Below the pieces are notes generated by a model, which searched no databases, had not been told where the DNA came from, and saw only the letters and a list, made by a program, of their open reading frames with translations. Shown here piece by piece: positions 43,783 to 52,831 of a stretch of 64,000 nt of DNA. How positions within the stretch are numbered: the stretch's first letter is position 1; each line of letters opens with the position of its first letter. The position numbers were made by a program, and so were the translations under genes. The DNA is taken from positions 89,835 through 153,834 of the forward strand of contig CAJQRC010000003.1 in assembly GCA_905480645.1 (NCBI GenBank), in the 5' to 3' direction. Source of the DNA: an uncultured Tateyamaria sp. Lineage in GTDB: Bacteria; Pseudomonadota; Alphaproteobacteria; Rhodobacterales; Rhodobacteraceae.

Positions 43783-45795
43783 TTAAAATTTAAGGTTACG
43801 GCCCTTAAGTAGTGCCTTAACATCTGGCAAATGGCCACGAAATGCAATATACAAATCTTCTGCATCTGCGCTTCCGCCTCTACTTAAGATGTTTTGCTCC
43901 AAGGCGGTTGCATTGTCTTGATCAAAGGCGTCATTAGCCTCTTCAAATGCTGCAAAGGCATCTTCGTCCATCATCTCAGACCACATATAACTGTAGTATC
44001 CGGATGCATATCCGTCACCCGCGAATATATGAGCAAAGTTTGGTGTTGCATGTCTCATTCTAATAGCGTGCGGCATGCCGATATCTTTTAAAATCTCTGT
44101 TTCTAGGGCCATAGGGTCCGCTGGTGCTTCGCCATCATGAAATGCTAAATCTATTATTGCTGAGGCCACATATTCTACAGTTTGAAAGCCCATATCGTAA
44201 TTGGTTGCCGCTAGCAGGTTATTCAACAACTCTGGTGGCATAGGCTGGTTGGTTTCTGCGTGAGTTGCAAATTCTTTCAATACCTCAGGGACAGTAAGCC
44301 AATGCTCATAAAGTTGGCTAGGTAGTTCGACAAAATCGCGAGCTACTGATGTTCCTGAGACACTTTCATAGGTTACATTCGATAAAATCTGGTGAAGTGC
44401 ATGGCCAAATTCGTGAAAGAGTGTACGGGCGTCATCATAACTGAGCAAAGTAGGATCACCTTTAGCAAAGTTGCATACATTAATAATAATGGGGGTCTGT
44501 ATGGTTGGAAATTTAGCCTGAGAGCGCATCGCTGAACACCACGCGCCAGAACGTTTTGATCCTCGTGCAAAATAATCTGCAATAAAAATGGCTAAGTGCT
44601 TCCCATTTCGGGTCACGCTCCAAGCTCTGCAATCTTGGTGATAAAGAGGTAAAGTGATAGGTTCGAATTGGAGGTCAAAGAGGCGATTAGCACACGAAAA
44701 TGACGCCTCAATCATTCGGTTAAGCTGGAAATATGGCTTTAACTTCGCCTCATCGAGTTCGTGTAAATCCTTGCGACGGCGTTCAGAGTAAAACCTCCAA
44801 TCCCAAGCTTCAAGGGAACCAGTTAACCCGTCAGCCTGCATCATAGATTCAAGTACTGCGCCGTCTGCTTCAGCGCGTGCTTTTGCAGGTTTCCAAACTG
44901 AAAGTAGTAGATCCCGTACAGCCTTAGGCGTCTTGGCCATTTCGGTTTCAAGTTTATATTCCGCGAAACTTTTGTAGCCTAAGAGATCAGCTTGTTCCGC
45001 CCTTAATTCAAGAATTTTGGCAGCTATTGCGCGGTTGTCGGTTTTACCAGTATTGGCACCGCGCTTGACCCAAGCATTGTAGGCCTTTTTCCTGAGATTA
45101 CGTCGAGTTGAAAATTGAAGAAACGGTACAATTAGTGACCGTGACAAATTTATGATTGGACCTCCAGCGTTTTTTTCTTCGCCGGCAGCAAGGGCTGCAT
45201 TTATTACAAAGGATGGGAGCCCAGCCAGATCCTCTTTTGCAAGCTTTATGAACCACTCTTGCTCATCAGCTAGCAGGTTTTGGGAAAACTGCGTACCTAA
45301 TTCAGCCAATCGTTCTTTTATCGCCTTCATTCGATTTTTACTTGTATCTTTAAGTCCTGCACCAGAACGAACAAATCCTCGATGGGTTAGCATTAAAATC
45401 CGTGATTGCTCAGCGGTTAGATTAAGATCATCACGTTTGCTCCATACGCATAATATTCTTTGAAAAAGTGCAGTATTTCCAGAAATATCAGAAAAATGAG
45501 CGGCTAGTTTTGGAGAGAAATTACGCTGTAACGCTTCGCGCACCGGATTACTATCAGCGCCTACCATTGTAAAAAATACACCTAGTACCCTGTTGAGATC
45601 ATAACCGGTGGCTTCTAATGCTTCTATTGTATTTGTGAAGTCAGGCTGTTCAGTTTGCTCCGTTATTGCTGCGACTTCAGCTTTGTGTCTAGCTAACGCT
45701 TCGTCCAAAGCTGGAGTAAAATCGTCATCAGAAATGGAATTGAACGGGGCAATCTGAAACGGAGTTTTCCATTCCTGTAACAGCACGTTATTCAT
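43783..45795 (-). CDS. M3 family oligopeptidase
   Basis: A 670-residue zinc oligopeptidase of the M3 family (Dcp/OpdA/thimet type), cytosolic by the lack of a signal peptide. The N-terminal PFQIAPFNSISDDDFTPALDEALARH (in two parts) matches OpdA/Dcp. The zinc site HEFGHALH lies near residue 460, with Glu downstream in VSGTSVARDFVELPSQLYE. Substrates are short peptides. The start is ATG at 45793-45795. It does not overlap neighbours. Confidence 0.92.
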   Translation of the reverse strand: MNNVLLQEWKTPFQIAPFNSISDDDFTPALDEALARHKAEVAAITEQTEQPDFTNTIEALEATGYDLNRVLGVFFTMVGADSNPVREALQRNFSPKLAAHFSDISGNTALFQRILCVWSKRDDLNLTAEQSRILMLTHRGFVRSGAGLKDTSKNRMKAIKERLAELGTQFSQNLLADEQEWFIKLAKEDLAGLPSFVINAALAAGEEKNAGGPIINLSRSLIVPFLQFSTRRNLRKKAYNAWVKRGANTGKTDNRAIAAKILELRAEQADLLGYKSFAEYKLETEMAKTPKAVRDLLLSVWKPAKARAEADGAVLESMMQADGLTGSLEAWDWRFYSERRRKDLHELDEAKLKPYFQLNRMIEASFSCANRLFDLQFEPITLPLYHQDCRAWSVTRNGKHLAIFIADYFARGSKRSGAWCSAMRSQAKFPTIQTPIIINVCNFAKGDPTLLSYDDARTLFHEFGHALHQILSNVTYESVSGTSVARDFVELPSQLYEHWLTVPEVLKEFATHAETNQPMPPELLNNLLAATNYDMGFQTVEYVASAIIDLAFHDGEAPADPMALETEILKDIGMPHAIRMRHATPNFAHIFAGDGYASGYYSYMWSEMMDEDAFAAFEEANDAFDQDNATALEQNILSRGGSADAEDLYIAFRGHLPDVKALLKGRNLKF

Positions 45796-45832
45796 AGTGA
45801 AATCTCCTTTTAGGGCTTTTGTGTTGCCACCG

Positions 45833-46891
45833 CTATGCAGAGTTAATGGTTACATGGGCACAAGTTTCACAATTGGCCCTTCGTTTGAGGACAATCTTAC
45901 GATTTTCTCCATAAAGAGCGTCATGTATTAACAATTCACCCCGTAACGTTGCGCCAGAACCAGTAATAACTTTTATTGCTTCTACAGCCATCATGGCACC
46001 TATAATTCCCGGTAATGGACCAACCACACCAGTTGCAGCACAGTTAGGTGCCACTTCTGGCTCAGGAGCTTTGGGAAAAATACAGCGGTAACAGGGTGCC
46101 CCACGAGCTGGATCGAATATACTTAGTTGACCTTCCCATTGGGATAAAGCGCCTGAAATAAGTGGTACACCGCGTGCAACAGTAATTGCATTGATAATAT
46201 AACGAGTTTCAAAGTTATCTGTTCCATCAAGCACCAAATCATATTCTTTAATTAGATCATCGGCGATGTTAGCCGTCAGTCTCCGATTATAACTCTGTAC
46301 TGCGACAAAAGGGTTTTGCGCTTCCATAGCAGCTTTGGCTGAGAAAACCTTGGGAATACCAATGTCTTTGTCCTGATGGATGACTTGTCGGTGCAAATTA
46401 GTGCCATCAACAACATCATCGTCGATAACACCAATTGTGCCAACACCAGCAGCAGATAGATATTGAAGTACAGGGGCACCTAGACCGCCTGCTCCAATCA
46501 CCAAAACACGCGCATTTTTTAACGCTTTTTGCCCATGCCCACCGATCTCTCGTAAGACAATATGACGAGCGTACCGGTTTAATTCTGTATCAGTAAAGGA
46601 TTCTTGCGCCGCGGGGTTTGCGTGTACTTCTTTTGCATTAGCTCGACTGCGTAATTGGCGTAGTATCAGGAGATAGCTAAAAATTAGTAGAGCAAAGCCA
46701 CCAACGATTAACCAAAAATCCTCAGTCTCTCCTAACAGCATGCGCAATTGATGCCCCTTTGGCAGGATAAAATGCACAGCAAGTACCAAAAAATACAGAG
46801 TTCCAATCATCATCCAGCGATTACGATTTGGAATTTTAATTAGAGCTCCTAAGCTCCAGAGGGCTATCGCTAATGCAAAAACGAGTAGCAT
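45833..46891 (-). CDS. Membrane-anchored MoeB/ThiF-type adenylyltransferase
   Basis: A 352-residue E1-like protein. Three hydrophobic segments at about 1-19, 26-43 and 59-77 are unusual for the family and suggest membrane anchoring. The catalytic domain starts near 103 (LNRYARHIVLREIGGHGQ), with the ATP loop GAGGLGAP at 133-140, DGTDNFETRYIIN, and zinc pairs CYRC and CETC. It could activate MoaD, ThiS or another ubiquitin-like partner, or be HesA. The start shares one base with the dut stop. Confidence 0.85.
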   Translation of the reverse strand: MLLVFALAIALWSLGALIKIPNRNRWMMIGTLYFLVLAVHFILPKGHQLRMLLGETEDFWLIVGGFALLIFSYLLILRQLRSRANAKEVHANPAAQESFTDTELNRYARHIVLREIGGHGQKALKNARVLVIGAGGLGAPVLQYLSAAGVGTIGVIDDDVVDGTNLHRQVIHQDKDIGIPKVFSAKAAMEAQNPFVAVQSYNRRLTANIADDLIKEYDLVLDGTDNFETRYIINAITVARGVPLISGALSQWEGQLSIFDPARGAPCYRCIFPKAPEPEVAPNCAATGVVGPLPGIIGAMMAVEAIKVITGSGATLRGELLIHDALYGENRKIVLKRRANCETCAHVTINSA

Positions 46892-47358
46892 TAAAATGCC
46901 CCTGTGGAGCCAAAGCCACTGGTACCACGGTCTGTTTCATCCAATCTTGTAACTTCCTCAAATTCAGCTTGTAAAACTGGAGCCAATACTAATTGTGCAA
47001 TGCGCATACCATGGGTTATCTCAAACTGTTTGTCTGAGGTGTTAAGCACAATAATCCCCACCTCTCCGCGATAATCGCTATCTATGGTCCCGGGGCTATT
47101 CACCAGAGTTAATCCATGCTGCAAGGCAAGACCAGATCGTGGACGAATTTGTATTTCAAAACCGCGAGGGATTGCTAACGCTAGCCCTGTTGGTACTAAT
47201 TTTCTCTCACTGCAGGCTAGTATGATCCCCTCACGATTTAAAAAATTTGCTCTGACATCTGCACCAACTGCTCCAGATGTTTTATAGCACGGTAAAGCAA
47301 TATTTGGGTCCGCACCTTTCAAACGCATAATTTTGAGTACTATTGTTTCAGTTTCCAT
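46891..47358 (-). CDS. dut: Deoxyuridine 5'-triphosphate nucleotidohydrolase
   Basis: Trimeric dUTPase, hydrolysing dUTP to dUMP to keep uracil out of DNA. The 155 residues show all five motifs: GAVGADVRAN, PRSGLALQHG, NSPGTIDSDYRGEV, GMRIAQLVLAPV and the C-terminal DRGTSGFGSTG. I use ATG at 47356-47358 (METETIV), more in keeping with the family than a TTG six codons upstream. It lies between coaBC and the MoeB-like gene with a one-base TAATG overlap downstream. Confidence 0.94.
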   Translation of the reverse strand: METETIVLKIMRLKGADPNIALPCYKTSGAVGADVRANFLNREGIILACSERKLVPTGLALAIPRGFEIQIRPRSGLALQHGLTLVNSPGTIDSDYRGEVGIIVLNTSDKQFEITHGMRIAQLVLAPVLQAEFEEVTRLDETDRGTSGFGSTGAF

Positions 47359-47415
47359 TGTTCTGGACAAACTCAAATGATATATTTTTAATCACAATTT
47401 TCTCGTTAAGAAAGC

Positions 47416-48609
47416 TCAGCACAACGCTTTTGCCACCCGTTCCGCTAATTGCTTTGCAACGTCTTCTTTGGACATACGCGGCCAAGCTTCGGCACCAGTT
47501 TTCGAAATCAAGGTAATCTCATTCATTAGTCCACCCATGATACCAGTTTCTGGCGAAACATCGTTTGCCACGATCCAGTCGCATTTTTTGCGCTGCAGCT
47601 TGGCAGTGGCATTGGCTACAATTGTGTTAGTTTCAGCGGCAAACCCAATGACTAGACTTGGCCTGTCTTTTTTCATTTGTGCCACACATGCCAGTATATC
47701 AGGGTTCTCAGAAAATTCTATTATTGGTGGACCATCTATAGATTTCTTCAGTTTTTTGTTACTAACGGTAGACACGCGCCAATCGGCGACTGCTGCTGCA
47801 AAGATTGCGACGTCAACTGGCAATGCTGCTATAACGGCATCCTTCATCTCTTGTGCTGTTTGTACTGATGTAATGCATGCGCCTTTGGGTGGTGGGACCG
47901 ATGTTGGTCCAGTAATAAAAATTACCTCCGCGCCCATTGCTATCAGTGCACGGCCTATTGCTGCCCCCTGTGCACCAGATGATCGATTGGCGATATAGCG
48001 GACTGGATCTATTGGTTCGTATGTGGGACCAGAAGTAACCAGTATTTTCTTACCTAGTAATGGACCAGAACCAAAATGTGCAGCAAGTGCACTTATAATC
48101 TCTACTGGCTCGGACATGCGTCCAAAGCCAAACTCTCCACAAGCCATATCGCCTTCATTAGGACCTACTACCGAAATACCATCGGCGTATAATTGCGTTA
48201 AATTACGCTGGGTTGCTGGATGATCCCACATTTGTACATTCATAGCCGGTGCAATCATCACTGGAGCATTTGTGGCTAGTAATATTGTTGAGGATAAATC
48301 ATCTGCTTGTCCCTGCACCATTTTTGCCATAATATTTGCAGTTGCTGGTGCAATTAAGATCAAGTCTGCTGATCGGCTTAGTTGTATGTGTCCCATTTCC
48401 ACCTCATTGGTAAGATCAAAAAGATCTCGATAGACCTTTTCTCCTGTCAACGCTGCGACGGATAATGGGGTAACAAACTGTTCAGCAGCACGTGTCAAAA
48501 CTGGAGTTACTCTTGCACCACATTCTGTGAGGCGGCGGATCAGCTCCAATGCTTTGTAGGCAGCAATACCACCGGTTAAAATTAATAAAATGCGTTTGTC
48601 CGTCAGCAT
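47416..48609 (-). CDS. coaBC: Bifunctional phosphopantothenoylcysteine synthetase/decarboxylase
   Basis: CoaBC makes 4'-phosphopantetheine from 4'-phosphopantothenate and cysteine in CoA synthesis. The 397 residues have the N-terminal flavin HFCD decarboxylase domain (LTGGIAAYKA, a His in GHIQLSRSAD, APAMNVQMWDHP) and the C-terminal ligase starting near 184 (KKILVTSGPTYEPIDPVRY, NRSSGAQGAAIG). The arrangement is that of E. coli Dfp. It precedes dut with a 57-base gap. Confidence 0.95.
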   Translation of the reverse strand: MLTDKRILLILTGGIAAYKALELIRRLTECGARVTPVLTRAAEQFVTPLSVAALTGEKVYRDLFDLTNEVEMGHIQLSRSADLILIAPATANIMAKMVQGQADDLSSTILLATNAPVMIAPAMNVQMWDHPATQRNLTQLYADGISVVGPNEGDMACGEFGFGRMSEPVEIISALAAHFGSGPLLGKKILVTSGPTYEPIDPVRYIANRSSGAQGAAIGRALIAMGAEVIFITGPTSVPPPKGACITSVQTAQEMKDAVIAALPVDVAIFAAAVADWRVSTVSNKKLKKSIDGPPIIEFSENPDILACVAQMKKDRPSLVIGFAAETNTIVANATAKLQRKKCDWIVANDVSPETGIMGGLMNEITLISKTGAEAWPRMSKEDVAKQLAERVAKALC

Positions 48610-48720
48610 AACTATAGCTCCGGTCTAAATGACAATGGGACCATAAGCCGGCCAGATGATAAGAGCCACCCCATACCGGAAATCTAATGCACTAATAACT
48701 AAGCGTATATTCATGAGCCT

Positions 48721-49494
48721 CTAGTTAAAAACTAGACAGGGGTCAGGGCGTTTTATGCCAACCGTACTCTCCACACGATCGAACTTACCTTTCAGTTTAG
48801 TTCCGTTTTCACTTTGCGCTAAACTAAAAATTTTCAGATTTGGTGCAGTTTCAATTAAGTATCTGGGCGCCCCCCAATCTAACCGGGCATGAGCATTTCC
48901 TGTGATAACTACCACTGGCCCACCGGTTAGGTGGAAGGCTTGCAGAGCAGTTTTAGCAAGTTTAGCGTCTCTAAGTCTTTGGATTAGAACCATTTTTGGT
49001 AACAATTCTGCAGGAAGTGCATTACAATGGGAATTCATTTGCAGAATTTCCCGAGCGTTTTGTTCATCTGGATCTAATGGCTCGTTTAACCCAAAAGAAT
49101 CTGGATAGCCTTCGAAAACAGAAGCTAAATCAGTTGATATGACTTTCTTTGCAATGGACCTAGGAATTCCGGCTCCGTACACCAATGCGTTTGGTGCTGA
49201 AGCAAATATTGGATAATACATTTTGAAGTCAGGCCAGGAAGTTGTTGACCAATTCAAAACGTTTTTTAAAGCTACTTCGCTAATATTGCTATCGTATTGT
49301 GCGGCTTGTTCTTCAGTTAGCATTTCAAAGACTAATGCTTTTGGTTTAATTTCAGATGCGAGTGTAGCCTGCCGGTCGTGGTGGTGGGGATTGTCATGAA
49401 ACTCACCTAGAAAAACGACATCTGCATCAAAAGCGTTTGCCAGCATGGGCATGCTCATGCAGATCGCATATAAAAAACAAAATAAGTAATTCAT
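48721..49494 (-). CDS. ChaN-like haem-binding uptake protein
   Basis: A 257-residue protein of the ChaN/PdxJ-fold family with a signal peptide (about 1-22, ending ANA). The family pattern FLGEFHDNPHHHD, ALVFEMLTEEQAA, WPDFKMYYPIF and VVVITGNAHA is clear. Campylobacter ChaN binds haem on the outer membrane; here there is no lipobox cysteine at the signal end, so it is periplasmic rather than a lipoprotein. Its start overlaps rpoH by ATGA, so the haem-binding protein may be co-expressed with the sigma factor. Confidence 0.8.
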   Translation of the reverse strand: MNYLFCFLYAICMSMPMLANAFDADVVFLGEFHDNPHHHDRQATLASEIKPKALVFEMLTEEQAAQYDSNISEVALKNVLNWSTTSWPDFKMYYPIFASAPNALVYGAGIPRSIAKKVISTDLASVFEGYPDSFGLNEPLDPDEQNAREILQMNSHCNALPAELLPKMVLIQRLRDAKLAKTALQAFHLTGGPVVVITGNAHARLDWGAPRYLIETAPNLKIFSLAQSENGTKLKGKFDRVESTVGIKRPDPCLVFN

Positions 49495-50369
49495 GCGAGA
49501 AAGTGGTGAACCTCCCGGCTCTGGTTCTCTAATGATTTGCGCATTTTTGTGAATGCCGCTGCTTCAAGTTGACGTACCCGCTCTTTTGAAAGACTTAGCT
49601 CCTGTCCTAGGCTTTCTAAAGTCCTTGGTTCATCCCTGAGCTTTCTTTCCCTCACAATAAACCGTTCTCTTTCATTCAGAGCGTTCATTGCTGACAAGAG
49701 CCAAGATCTAAGCTGTTCCGTATCATGAGAATGCTCAACTGTTTCGGCTGCCTGCGCGCTGTCATCCTCAAGGGCTTCTATCCACTCCCGACCTTCATCT
49801 TCTGTTGTTTGTGTGGCGTTTAGAGAGTAGTCAGACCCTGACAACCGGCCCTCCATCATTTCGACATCGTGGATAGGAACACCGATTTCAGTTGATATCA
49901 TCTGCCTCAACTGATGCTTGTCTAGTTTTTCTCCAACTGCTTCGCTCTCCCGCTCAAGCCTAGCTTGCACCCTGCGCAAGTTAAAAAATAAAGATTTCTG
50001 AGAAGAAGTTGATCCTGTACGTACCATCGACCAGTTGCGCATCACATAATCTTGGATTGATGCCTTTATCCACCATATAGCGTATGTTGAAAATCGAACG
50101 CCACGGTCGGGATCGAACTTATCAGCCGCTTTCATGAGCCCAAGGCCCGCCTCTTGAATCAAATCGTTCATAGGCGCGCCGTACCTTTTGAACTTTGAGG
50201 CCATAGAGACGGCCAACCTCATATACGCTGTAATCAGTCTATGTAGTGCGGCTTCGTCTCTATCGTCTCGCCATGCGTAGGCGAGTTTAAGTTCTGTCTC
50301 TGCATCCAGCATTTCCGCTTTCATTGCGGTGCGGGACAAAGACACTTCTCGAACATTATCTAAGGCCAT
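49491..50369 (-). CDS. rpoH: RNA polymerase sigma-32 factor, RpoH2-like
   Basis: A group 3 sigma factor for heat or oxidative stress. The 292-residue protein has sigma region 2 (YMRLAVSMASKFKRYGAPMNDLIQE, here split, and FSTYAIWWIKASIQDYV), the RpoH box SLFFNLRR and region 4 (ERFIVRERKL, LSLSKERVRQLEAAAF). I start at ATG 50367-50369 (AAGGA before it). Many Rhodobacterales have two copies, and the sequence looks closer to the RpoH2 (singlet-oxygen responsive) type, but that rests on impression. It overlaps the ChaN-like gene and diverges from cobU. Confidence 0.87.
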   Translation of the reverse strand: MALDNVREVSLSRTAMKAEMLDAETELKLAYAWRDDRDEAALHRLITAYMRLAVSMASKFKRYGAPMNDLIQEAGLGLMKAADKFDPDRGVRFSTYAIWWIKASIQDYVMRNWSMVRTGSTSSQKSLFFNLRRVQARLERESEAVGEKLDKHQLRQMISTEIGVPIHDVEMMEGRLSGSDYSLNATQTTEDEGREWIEALEDDSAQAAETVEHSHDTEQLRSWLLSAMNALNERERFIVRERKLRDEPRTLESLGQELSLSKERVRQLEAAAFTKMRKSLENQSREVHHFLA

Positions 50370-50460
50370 TTCAACATTTCCTTGAATATACAGTCTTGTT
50401 TTCGGTATGTGCAAAATGTACGGACGAGATATCCTTTTGGTTTACTGGAAAGATTAAAAA

Positions 50461-50982
50461 GTGTTGCCTTCATTGACATTTGTTTTGGGAGGGGCGGCTT
50501 CGGGTAAATCGTTAGTTGCAGAAAATATCATCTATAACAGTGATTTACAGTTAGTTTACGTTGCAACGTCACGTATTTTTGATGATGAAATGCAAACTAA
50601 AATCAACACTCACATTGCCCGTCGTGATGCGCGTTGGACCACTATCAGCGTGGAAAAAGATATTCCGGAAGTATTGGTAAAATTAACGAATAATCAGGCA
50701 GTTTTAATCGATTGTGTAACAATGTGGCTGACAAATATCATTTTAGATGGTGATGATGTTGATTTGGCGCAGTCAAATTTTTTAAGGGCACTTACCGCAT
50801 CTTCAGCATCTTTAGTTGTAGTTTCCAATGAGGTTGGGCAAGGAATTGTTCCTGATAATGCTTTATCTCGCCAGTTTCGTGAGGCACAAGGCAGGCTAAA
50901 TATCGCTTTAGCTGCGCGAGCAGATTGTGTCATTCATGTAGTTGCCGGGCTGAGCCATGTGCTCAAAGGGCCAAATCAATGA
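50461..50982 (+). CDS. cobU: Adenosylcobinamide kinase / adenosylcobinamide-phosphate guanylyltransferase
   Basis: CobU (CobP) phosphorylates adenosylcobinamide and adds GMP in the nucleotide-loop stage of cobalamin synthesis. The 173 residues have the P-loop GGAASGKS at 10-17, YVATSRIFDDEM, the guanylylated-His region HIARRDARW, LIDCVTMWLTN and VSNEVGQGIVP. The start is GTG at 50461. It overlaps the next gene by ATGA, which supports a shared operon for cobamide completion. Confidence 0.93.
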   Translation: MLPSLTFVLGGAASGKSLVAENIIYNSDLQLVYVATSRIFDDEMQTKINTHIARRDARWTTISVEKDIPEVLVKLTNNQAVLIDCVTMWLTNIILDGDDVDLAQSNFLRALTASSASLVVVSNEVGQGIVPDNALSRQFREAQGRLNIALAARADCVIHVVAGLSHVLKGPNQ

Positions 50983-51551
50983 CAATATGGCATTGGGTAC
51001 GGCATGGACCAACACACCAAAAAACCTTCACTGGGTGGCGTGACGTTCCTGCTGATTTATCAAATCAACGTGCTATTACGCGCCTAATTTCCTATCTTCC
51101 CAAAGATGCTCTTATCGTATCTTCCGATTTAGACCGGGCTGTAAGTACTGCCGATATTTTACAGGGTAATAGAAAGCGCCTTCCCCACGATCCAGCGCTA
51201 CGTGAATTTCACTTTGGCACTTGGGACGGCGTACATTTTGAAACAGTTGCAGACTGGCACCCGGAGCTGAGCAGGGAGTACTGGGAAAAACCAGGTAATC
51301 ACCGGCCGCCTGGTGGCGAAAGCTGGAATCAGTCGGCTGTTCGGGTTGCGACGACGGTCCGGCGGATTGAGTTAACCTATCCTAGCTCCAACATAATAGC
51401 GGTTGCTCATTTTGGAGTGATTTTGACACAGCTACAGGCCGTCCTTGGAATTACTGCAAGTGAAGTTTTGAGTTATAAAATAGATAATTTATCCGTTACC
51501 ACACTCGATGCGTCGAGTAGTAAAGCACTGACGACTAACTATTCTCCATGA
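50979..51551 (+). CDS. Histidine phosphatase, CobC-like (alpha-ribazole phosphatase)
   Basis: A 190-residue phosphoglycerate-mutase-fold phosphatase. The phosphohistidine motif is VRHGPTH near the start, with SSDLDRAVSTADIL, REFHFGTWDG and AVAHFGVI completing the active site. Next to cobU, an alpha-ribazole-5'-phosphate phosphatase (CobC) is the natural guess, but the wide family means another substrate is possible. I use ATG at 50979, overlapping the cobU stop. Confidence 0.82.
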   Translation: MTIWHWVRHGPTHQKTFTGWRDVPADLSNQRAITRLISYLPKDALIVSSDLDRAVSTADILQGNRKRLPHDPALREFHFGTWDGVHFETVADWHPELSREYWEKPGNHRPPGGESWNQSAVRVATTVRRIELTYPSSNIIAVAHFGVILTQLQAVLGITASEVLSYKIDNLSVTTLDASSSKALTTNYSP

Positions 51552-51724
51552 TTAAGCCGCAAATCATTATTAAAAAGACCGCTTGCTTTTAAAATGCTTC
51601 ATGCGTTGGTGTGCCTTTAATTTTTTAAGAAACTTCCTTTTGATAAAATCAATTCCAAACTTTTAACATTTGGTTGTTAGAGCAACTGAAAGTATCAAGC
51701 ACCAAAGTATTTCAACCAGCTAAT

Positions 51725-52660
51725 TCAAGCGATTCTCGCCTCGATCACGTCCCAAACCTTTTCTGCGATATTGACGCTGTCAAAAAGCTCCAGCTCCTGT
51801 ATTCCAGTTGGTGAGGTCACATTTATCTCTGTTAAAAATTCTCCAATTATATCTATGCCAACAAAAATTTGGCCTCTTTCCCGTAAGATTGGACCAATCG
51901 CTAGACATATTTCATGATCTCGCTCAGTCATACAAACCTTTTCTGGACGTCCGCCAACATGCATATTTGAGCGTGTTTCGCCCTTTGCAGGTACACGATT
52001 AATTGCACCAACGGCTTTTCCATCCACTAGAACTACTCTTTTATCACCTTTGGAAACAGCAGGAAGAAATTTCTGGGCAATTAAGGGCTCACGGGAAAAA
52101 CCCGTAAAAAGCTCATGTAAGGATTCAAGATTACGGTCATTACTGTCCAACCGAAATACTCCTGCACCACCACTCCCGTAAAGTGGTTTGAGAATAATAT
52201 CACTGTGCTTTTTTTTAAAAGATTTGATAGTTTCGAGATCACGAGCAATAGTTGTTGGTGGCATTAGATCTATAAAGTCAAGAACTAGCAGTTTTTCGGG
52301 ACAATTACGAACCCAAAATGGGTCGTTAACTACTAATGTCTTACCTTTGAGACGTTCGAGCAAATGGGTGGAAGTAATGTAATGCATGTCAAAAGGTGGA
52401 TCTTGTCGCAACCATATTACATCAAAGTCAGTCAAATCAACTTCGCGGAAATTCCCTAATTTCGCATGATTGCCCTGCGAGCGTTTCACAGTCAGGTCAT
52501 ACCCTCGGGCAGTGATGCGACCCTCTTGATAGGCGAGATGGTCAGGAGTGTAGAAAAATAAATTGTGCCCGCGGATCTGTGCTTCTTCAGCTAAACGAAA
52601 ACTGCTATCAGTATTCATATCAACGTTTTCGATTGGATCCATTTGAAAGGCGATTTTCAT
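51725..52660 (-). CDS. gshB: Glutathione synthase
   Basis: Joins gamma-glutamylcysteine and glycine with ATP. The 311 residues begin MKIAFQMDPIENVDMNTDSS, a GshB hallmark, with LRQDPPFDMHYITSTHLLE (in two parts), the ATP-grasp loop KPLYGSGGAGVFRL near 158-171, and the metal/peptide site EINVTSPTGIQEL near 283-295. Length matches E. coli. In many relatives yraN lies between rsmI and gshB; here that gap is 171 bases without any coding sense. Confidence 0.95.
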   Translation of the reverse strand: MKIAFQMDPIENVDMNTDSSFRLAEEAQIRGHNLFFYTPDHLAYQEGRITARGYDLTVKRSQGNHAKLGNFREVDLTDFDVIWLRQDPPFDMHYITSTHLLERLKGKTLVVNDPFWVRNCPEKLLVLDFIDLMPPTTIARDLETIKSFKKKHSDIILKPLYGSGGAGVFRLDSNDRNLESLHELFTGFSREPLIAQKFLPAVSKGDKRVVLVDGKAVGAINRVPAKGETRSNMHVGGRPEKVCMTERDHEICLAIGPILRERGQIFVGIDIIGEFLTEINVTSPTGIQELELFDSVNIAEKVWDVIEARIA

Positions 52661-52831
52661 AATGAGTCTCCGGCTTTTACTTAAGTTAAATGGGACGTGC
52701 CGTTACTGGATAAAATGGGATTGATATGTGCATTTAAAAGATCTGAAGTTCAAATGATTAAAAATTTAGATAAGTGTTTTCAATTTTTTTGTGTAATTAA
52801 TTTTCATCATCATCTGCTTGATAAAAGCACA

